From contig WPIO01000038.1 of the NCBI GenBank assembly GCA_009760855.2, positions 2,460,001 through 2,485,000 of the forward strand: a stretch of 25,000 bases of DNA, read 5' to 3'. The stretch comes from Cristatella mucedo. Taxonomy: Eukaryota > Bryozoa > Phylactolaemata > Cristatellidae. A model generated the notes under the pieces. It made no database searches, was not told where the DNA came from, and saw only the letters and a program-made list of their open reading frames with translations. Below are positions 20,160 through 25,000 of the stretch, in pieces. The position numbers and the translations under genes are program-made. How positions within the stretch are numbered: the first letter of the stretch is position 1; each line of letters starts with the position of its first letter.

Positions 20160-21590
20160 CTTTTGCCAATTCGATGCACAGCTGTCGGTGCTGGATCGGC
20201 AGCTGGTTTCAGGAGAGCATTGACTGACCACTCGAGCAGGCAGCTCGAGACCTGATTCGGTGAGCTCACATGCAGGCAGACAGGCCCTGTCTGCCGACGA
20301 CACGTGCCTGCCTACACTCACGGGCCACGGGCTTCAACGAGCCAGCAGTAGCAGGCAGCAGACGCAAAACACACCACCTGAAACCCACGGATCAAGAGAT
20401 GCTGGCCTTCGAAACAGCAGGCATGTCATCTAGGTATCTACCGACCTGACTATAGCCAAAGCCCGTCATATATCATGATCACCGGCAACTCTTGTCGATG
20501 CAGAATAGAGGGGCTGCCGACTTGAAAGATGGTACATCCAGGTAACCAAGCTCTGCTAGATCAGCCCAGCCATACAAGTAGCAGCCGGACCGGCAAGGCT
20601 ACCCACTCGGAGGATGCATACCGGCACTGTACCTTTGCACTCCCGTGCAAGCTCGGCTGTCGTGAAAATGCGTGTCGTGCACGCATGCAACTCTATTCTA
20701 CACAAGGCAAGGCGTGCTAGGTGCAAACGAGTCGTCTAGGCAGCAGCAGTAAACCTGCAAACCGCATACTTTGGCATGCCGGAAGTGCTCCTTGGTACCC
20801 GTGCCTGCCGTGATGAGACCAGAACGGCAGTTGCTGATCCGGGGCATGCAGAGTTGCAAGGTGCTTACAGTGACACGGCATGACATGGAGTGACGTGGCA
20901 AGGTAAACTCTAGAGAATCAGCGTGACAGAGACACGAGAGCAACAGATAAAGGGGGAGAGTACAGGCAATAGCTTCATTCTAGGATAGAGTGACAGACCG
21001 GCAGACAGGTCGTGGCACACATTGTTTGTCCCAGTTACAGTTCAGCCTGCAGTTTGAAGTTGAAGCAATGTGCTGCTCTAGCTAGGGGCTGGGCAGTTAG
21101 CCCCTAGGTAGGAGCAGGCATCACGCATAAGGCAGCCTACCACTACATCGATCATATAATAACAGCCATTGCACAATCAGCACAGCACTCCTTTAGCAAG
21201 TTTAACAAAATGCTTCTTAGTTGGGCTATCAAAGGCCCTGCGGAGGCTATACAAACAGCCCAGCTCTGCTCCATTGACTAGCAATGGTAAGCTCAGGCAG
21301 AGACAGCCATCTAGCAAACCAGTACAAGGGCAGCCAGAGATATCGAGCAGATTCACGTAGTCTCCCCTCCCTCAGCTGCAGCATCAAGTAGGGGTTGCAC
21401 TGATGAGATGGCTCACAGCTCCAGCTGGCAAGGTCGAGCCCATCAGCTGCTTTTAGTCTGTGGCTGGGCAAGATGCCATGCAAGTTTTGCTACCTGACCA
21501 GTCCAAGTGCACACTGACAGCCGATGCCGATGACTCCCACAACGATTGTGGCTGGCGTTCAATCCTTGACAGCACTGGCAATGAACTCGC
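20160..21590. other. No recognisable element
   Basis: Short frames occur on both strands, but none shows a recognisable family. No repeats seen elsewhere in the window were found. Confidence 0.4.
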
Positions 21591-21706
21591 TGTCTGTCAG
21601 TCTGTCTGTCTCTCTTTGGCTCTATGTCTGTCTGTCTGTCTTTCTCTCTCTTCTCTCTTCCCTCTCACTCTCTCTCACTCTCTCTCTCTCTCTTTTCTCT
21701 CTAAAT
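21590..21706. repeat. Impure CT / TCTG tract
   Basis: TCTG units (21590-21640) pass into CT-rich sequence with CTTT and CAC interruptions. Confidence 0.9.
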
Positions 21707-22330
21707 GGCTGCATGCATGAGAGCCTGAGGGGGCAGAGGCAGAGCGCCAGACCGGCCCATCTTGTGCTTGCACTCATACTCACCGGGCCATGATCCAACC
21801 AACCCCCTTCCTTTAGAGAATTATTGGGGGACGACGAAGCAGCTACCTGCCAGGCACTGAAGCAAAGCTGCTGATTGGAGAGGGATGGTTTAAGGGCATG
21901 GCAATGCATTCTGCTCACCGGTAGCCAGAGTGGACGACAGCTGCTGCTAGTAGAAAATCTCTAATTCCGAGCTGTGATCGGCGTTCGATGGCAAGCTGCT
22001 GCAATGCCGAGGCACGTCACGTGCACGACTATGACAGCATCAGTTGACGTTGTCAGGGCTGCATGCAGGCGCTTCCTTGGTCGCTGGTCGGCTGCTTTGC
22101 AAAAATCATAGCACTTGTGACGTCACAGCACCAGCAGCAGTGAAACAGTGATAGCTCATCGACATGCAAACAACCAGAGGGGACAAGATGTTAGAGACTC
22201 AACGCAAATCTGGGATTGAATGGCCACTTGCTGGAGCACCACAGGCGGCGCCAGCATCGACACCCAAGACACTCCGCAATTTGGCTGATTCTTGCACGTG
22301 CAGCGTGCTGGTCCCGACAACTTTTTTTGT
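21707..22330. other. No gene; CRE-like palindrome
   Basis: No recognisable gene. TGACGTCA, the full cAMP-response-element consensus, lies at 22118-22125. A single 8-bp match is weak evidence for function. Confidence 0.35.
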
Positions 22331-22650
22331 TGTATGTATTGCTGACATCCACACATGGGTGGCAGCAAATCTCAAATTAAATTACTATAAAACTAACTAG
22401 TTACGGGTAAACCAAGTGTGGCTAAGAAATCAGAAAACTTAGTGCTCAAAATCGGCTCTGCCATCTTGGAGAAACCTAGGCGACCTGTTCTAAAGTTAGC
22501 TGTCACTAGACGACGGTTCTCGTTAGCATCCAACGCTCCAAGTAACATTACTAGGATCCGGGCCTGCTTATACAGCGAGACTCGTCTTAATAGGTCCATG
22601 TGCATTTGTGATATCCATTCTCGACTTCTGTAGTTCATATCGGCTTGTGA
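22331..22650 (+). pseudogene. Family A LINE RT fragment
   Basis: The plus translation includes VVCIADIHTWVAANLKLN, then after a stop LLVTGKPSVAKKSENLVLKI and GSAI. This matches ADIRAWMAAN and the KIGSAS blocks of the other copies. The DNA then matches poorly over about 80 bases with a deletion (AACCTAGG, CACTAGACGAC still align). It resumes with a block corresponding to NIANIWACLD, KLVHAFVTS and LDFC, ending near 22650. The 5' truncation lies upstream of the ADI block at about 22331, so the catalytic palm is absent. Confidence 0.75.
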
Positions 22651-22800
22651 ACAGACATGGAGGAGAGGAGACATTAAAAAGCTTGGCATGCAGCCAGAAG
22701 GAAGGATGCAGGTCGTTCGGCATCGGATGCCACGATGGGGAACAAGAGGCGACAAGCAAAGCACCGACCCCCCTCCCAGACTAAGTCTTGTCTACATGTA

Positions 22801-22955
22801 AATAACTATAAACATAATTCATTTGTGTAGCGCTCTCAGAGAACTCTATCTATATTCAGGCACTGCACATACGCCACAGGGCTCGAGCCCACGACCTCGG
22901 CCAAACCTTGGTCGGGGCGAGAGAGCACCCTCACCACTGGGCCAAACCAGCTCGG
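22801..22955 (-). mobile_element. tRNA-derived SINE with LINE-like tail
   Basis: On the minus strand it begins GCTGGTTTGGCCCAGTGG. The A-box-like TGGCCCAGTGG lies at 22934-22944 and a B-box-like GGGCTCGAGCCC at 22879-22890, spaced as in a tRNA gene, so RNA polymerase III transcription is likely for the ancestral element. The body continues GTGCAGTGCCTGAATATAG and the tail GAGTTCTCTGAGAGCGCTAC, then an AT-rich end. The tail resembles that of family A at 9811-9870. It is not a functional tRNA gene. No clear target-site duplication was found. Confidence 0.8.
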
Positions 22956-22994
22956 CATCTAGAAAGAATGATCGAGAAGTGGGGGAGCGATGTT

Positions 22995-23244
22995 TCAGCA
23001 TACAGTTGATCGCTGGCATGACAGGTTGCTAGCTAGCCGAACGGACGTGAAGAGCAGAGAACCGCGCGTGCCCCAGCAGTGCAAGCTGTCCAGTGTCACC
23101 GTGGCCCGTGTTATGCATGTAATTGCTGAGATCTGCTCACTGTGTAGCTCAAGCACCATACCCAGTGGATCTGCAGTTTCTTCGAACGACTGCAGCAGGG
23201 CCTGCAGCGACCACATTTTGAACTCGTGCATTAAATGAAGGCGA
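22995..23244 (-). CDS. Possible exon, downstream member of a pair (weak)
   Basis: A CACAG acceptor ends at 23245. The frame then reads RLHLMHEFKMWSLQALLQSF, EETADPLGMVLELHSEQISA and on to a TGA at 22995-22997. The first part has a plausible amphipathic helix pattern. Possible internal donors exist (for example GTATGG after the DPLG codons), so the true end is uncertain. The one leftover base at the start fits the two leftover bases of the candidate exon at 23312-23448, giving a 67-bp GT-AG intron. I do not recognise the protein. Confidence 0.22.
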
Positions 23245-23311
23245 CTGTGATTTCATTCCTTAGAGGCTTGCGGCTCGGTATCGGAGCATGGTACCGGAGC
23301 TAGTGCAACAC

Positions 23312-23448
23312 CTGGATTTGCAATGCCATGTGCCAAAGATAGTCAGAGCAGTGTGGTGAATGAACATTACATGCCTACGGTGAAGCTGCTTCTCAATGTG
23401 CTGCTGGTAAAAATAAACGAGGTGCCAGCCACCGAATGCAAACGACGG
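23312..23448 (-). CDS. Possible exon, upstream member of a pair (weak)
   Basis: Minus-strand sequence TTCTACCTCAG is a reasonable acceptor ending at 23449. It is followed by 45 codons plus two bases, then a donor CCAG/GTGTTG at 23312/23311. The translation starts PSFAFGGWHLVYFYQQHIEK and continues QLHRRHVMFIHHTALTIF, rich in aromatic and His residues, which could suggest a membrane-associated enzyme. No family can be named. It is joined in phase to the candidate exon at 22995-23244. No upstream exon was found. Confidence 0.22.
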
Positions 23449-23914
23449 CTGAGGTAGAATCAATTGTAGAAATGAAGGCAAGATAGACTACAGCTGCAAT
23501 GAGTCAGTCTAGCAGTTGGTGCCATGCAGGCATGCCTAATGAGTGCTCATAAACTGAGCCAGGTCTGAGTGGCCTGGCATGGGCTTCACAGACAACACAG
23601 ACAATATGCAATCACAAAAGTTCACGCTCTAGCGATTTCGCTAGCTGCCGTTTTTGTTTAGTATAATCAAACCTTAACACTAGGCACGAATGCAGCAGGA
23701 AATATCGCCTGACAGGATGCTGAACAATAAAGATCAAGATAACAGCTAAATAGCCATCGTACGAAGGTCAGACGAAGGAAATGGTTTACCATTAACTTTA
23801 CTCAGCACCTGATCAACTGTACGTGAGAGTGACAGAGGACAAAGAAGAGAGGAGACAGACTAAAAATGAGATGCATAGAAGAGATAAATAGATGCTAAAG
23901 GGTAGCTGGTTCAA
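23449..23914. other. No recognisable element
   Basis: Mixed sequence without recognisable gene or repeat. Confidence 0.4.
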
Positions 23915-24060
23915 CACCCACATTTCTAGATGCACCTCAGCCGTTTTCAATCTGCTTGCAGGGAGCAATAAAGAATAATCTGCATACAAAATAAACCTAT
24001 GCCTACGGTTGTGAAGAGGAAGCACTTTACCGATGGGGGAAGACCAACGAGACAGAATAC
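23915..24060 (-). pseudogene. RT motif C fragment of a CR1/L2-like LINE
   Basis: The minus translation reads SPIGKVLPLHNRRHRFILYA, DYSLLLPASRLKTAEVHLEM, W. This fits the layout before and after the YADD box of CR1/L2 elements (P-G-I-HHN-FH-YADDTQLYLPAS, then a helix ending LE-C). The second catalytic Asp is replaced by Tyr (YADY; YAD at 23978-23986). Upstream on the minus strand a 550-bp CT array directly adjoins. The fragment differs from family A and B in sequence, so it may be a third lineage. Confidence 0.55.
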
Positions 24061-24078
24061 AAGGGAGAACAGGTGTGA

Positions 24079-24630
<552 letters not shown>

Positions 24631-24819
24631 GAGTGAAAAGAGCACTTTCTTGACGGTCACCATCCACAGGTCTTTTTCTTCTTTAATGTCTACATACAAC
24701 TAATATGATTTCGGAAACCAGCAGCACAGAGATAACATGACAGAAAGTGCTTAGCGGTTGGTCGGAGTTCGTAAAACGTGTCTATTAGGGCTATAGGCAT
24801 AAGGAAAGTGTTTAGCAGT

Positions 24820-24968
24820 CCTGGTTTGGTTAAGTGGTTAAGGTGCTCACCTTTGACGACAGAGGTCAAGGTCATTGTTGCCCACGGTCGTGGGCACTGT
24901 GGCATATGCAAAGCACATGGATAGAGATAAGTTCTCTTAGGACGCTATAATATAAATTATAAATATTT
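24820..24968 (+). mobile_element. tRNA-derived SINE, second copy
   Basis: It begins CTGGTTTGGTTAAGTGG with the A-box TGGTTAAGTGG at 24827-24837. The B-box region is damaged: after GGTCGTGGGC the TCGAGCC present in the copy at 22801-22955 is missing and the sequence goes straight on to ACTGTGGCATATGC. The 3' part AGATAAGTTCTCTTAGGACG, CTATAATATAAATT is the same LINE-like tail. This copy is probably transcriptionally dead because of the B-box deletion. Confidence 0.75.
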
Positions 24969-25000
24969 GTCAGTGGGTTTGGCCACACTTGAACAAACTG

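Noticed and set aside
22118-22125. CRE consensus TGACGTCA as a regulatory site
   Set aside because: A single 8-bp match with no gene start nearby is expected by chance at this scale. It is listed only in the stretch description.
22876-22952. Possible tRNA gene
   Set aside because: A and B boxes are present, but the sequence continues into a body and a LINE-type tail, and I could not fold a convincing anticodon arm. It is a SINE head.

Overview
This is a repeat-dominated stretch of animal nuclear DNA. The organism is most likely a marine invertebrate, though the phylum cannot be fixed from the sequence. The reasons are several decayed non-LTR retrotransposons of the CR1/L2 type (endonuclease and reverse transcriptase remnants on both strands), two tRNA-derived SINEs, long CT/GA and CA/GT microsatellites, mixed base composition without dense gene packing, and no long open frames other than retrotransposon pieces and low-complexity repeats. 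Nothing suggests a bacterial, phage, organelle or plasmid origin. No intact host gene, rRNA or functional tRNA could be recognised.

Two LINE families can be told apart by comparing copies within the window. Family A has its best copy on the + strand at about 7434-9870 (pre-endonuclease region, endonuclease, reverse transcriptase, 3' UTR and 3' tail). Partial copies lie at 1175-1700 (-), 6196-6316 (+), 11395-12445 (-) and 22331-22650 (+). Tail or 3' UTR pieces lie at 411-590 (-), 2014-2052 (+), 3008-3085 (-), 14830-15055 with 16109-16150 (+), and 17388-17715 (-). Family B is represented by a fairly young 5'-truncated copy at 15056-16097 (-) and two shorter 3' ends at 2496-2586 (-) and 4072-4430 (-). 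Two more CR1/L2-like scraps lie at 5401-5545 (-) and 23915-24060 (-).

The 3' end of the tRNA-derived SINEs (22801-22955 - and 24820-24968 +) resembles the 3' tail of family A. This is the usual sign that a SINE borrows its partner LINE's reverse transcriptase. The family B copy at 15056-16097 sits inside an older family A tail, flanked by an exact 11-bp target-site duplication, so B moved after that A copy. A 178-bp unknown insert with a 5-bp duplication interrupts the large A copy.

Layout: 1-2060 A fragments and unremarkable DNA; 2062-2245 CT array; 2246-5400 B 3' ends, an A tail and a GT array; 5401-6470 LINE scraps and a CA array; 6519-6781 a GC-rich island with a weak exon candidate; 7434-10063 the main A copy followed by a CT array; 11395-12445 an A copy split by a 350-bp GA/CT array; 12446-14830 no recognisable element; 14830-16405 the nested A/B insertion and a foldback element; 16406-19290 mostly featureless apart from an A tail; 19290-21710 GA and CT arrays around a weak exon candidate; 22331-22955 an A fragment and a SINE; 22995-23448 a weak two-exon candidate; 23915-24968 an RT scrap, a 550-bp GA array and a SINE.

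I found no convincing new gene system. The most informative items are the nested insertion, the SINE-LINE tail sharing, the CT arrays lying between RT motifs B and C in two LINE remnants, the foldback element at 16238-16405, and the phase-compatible exon pair at 22995-23448.
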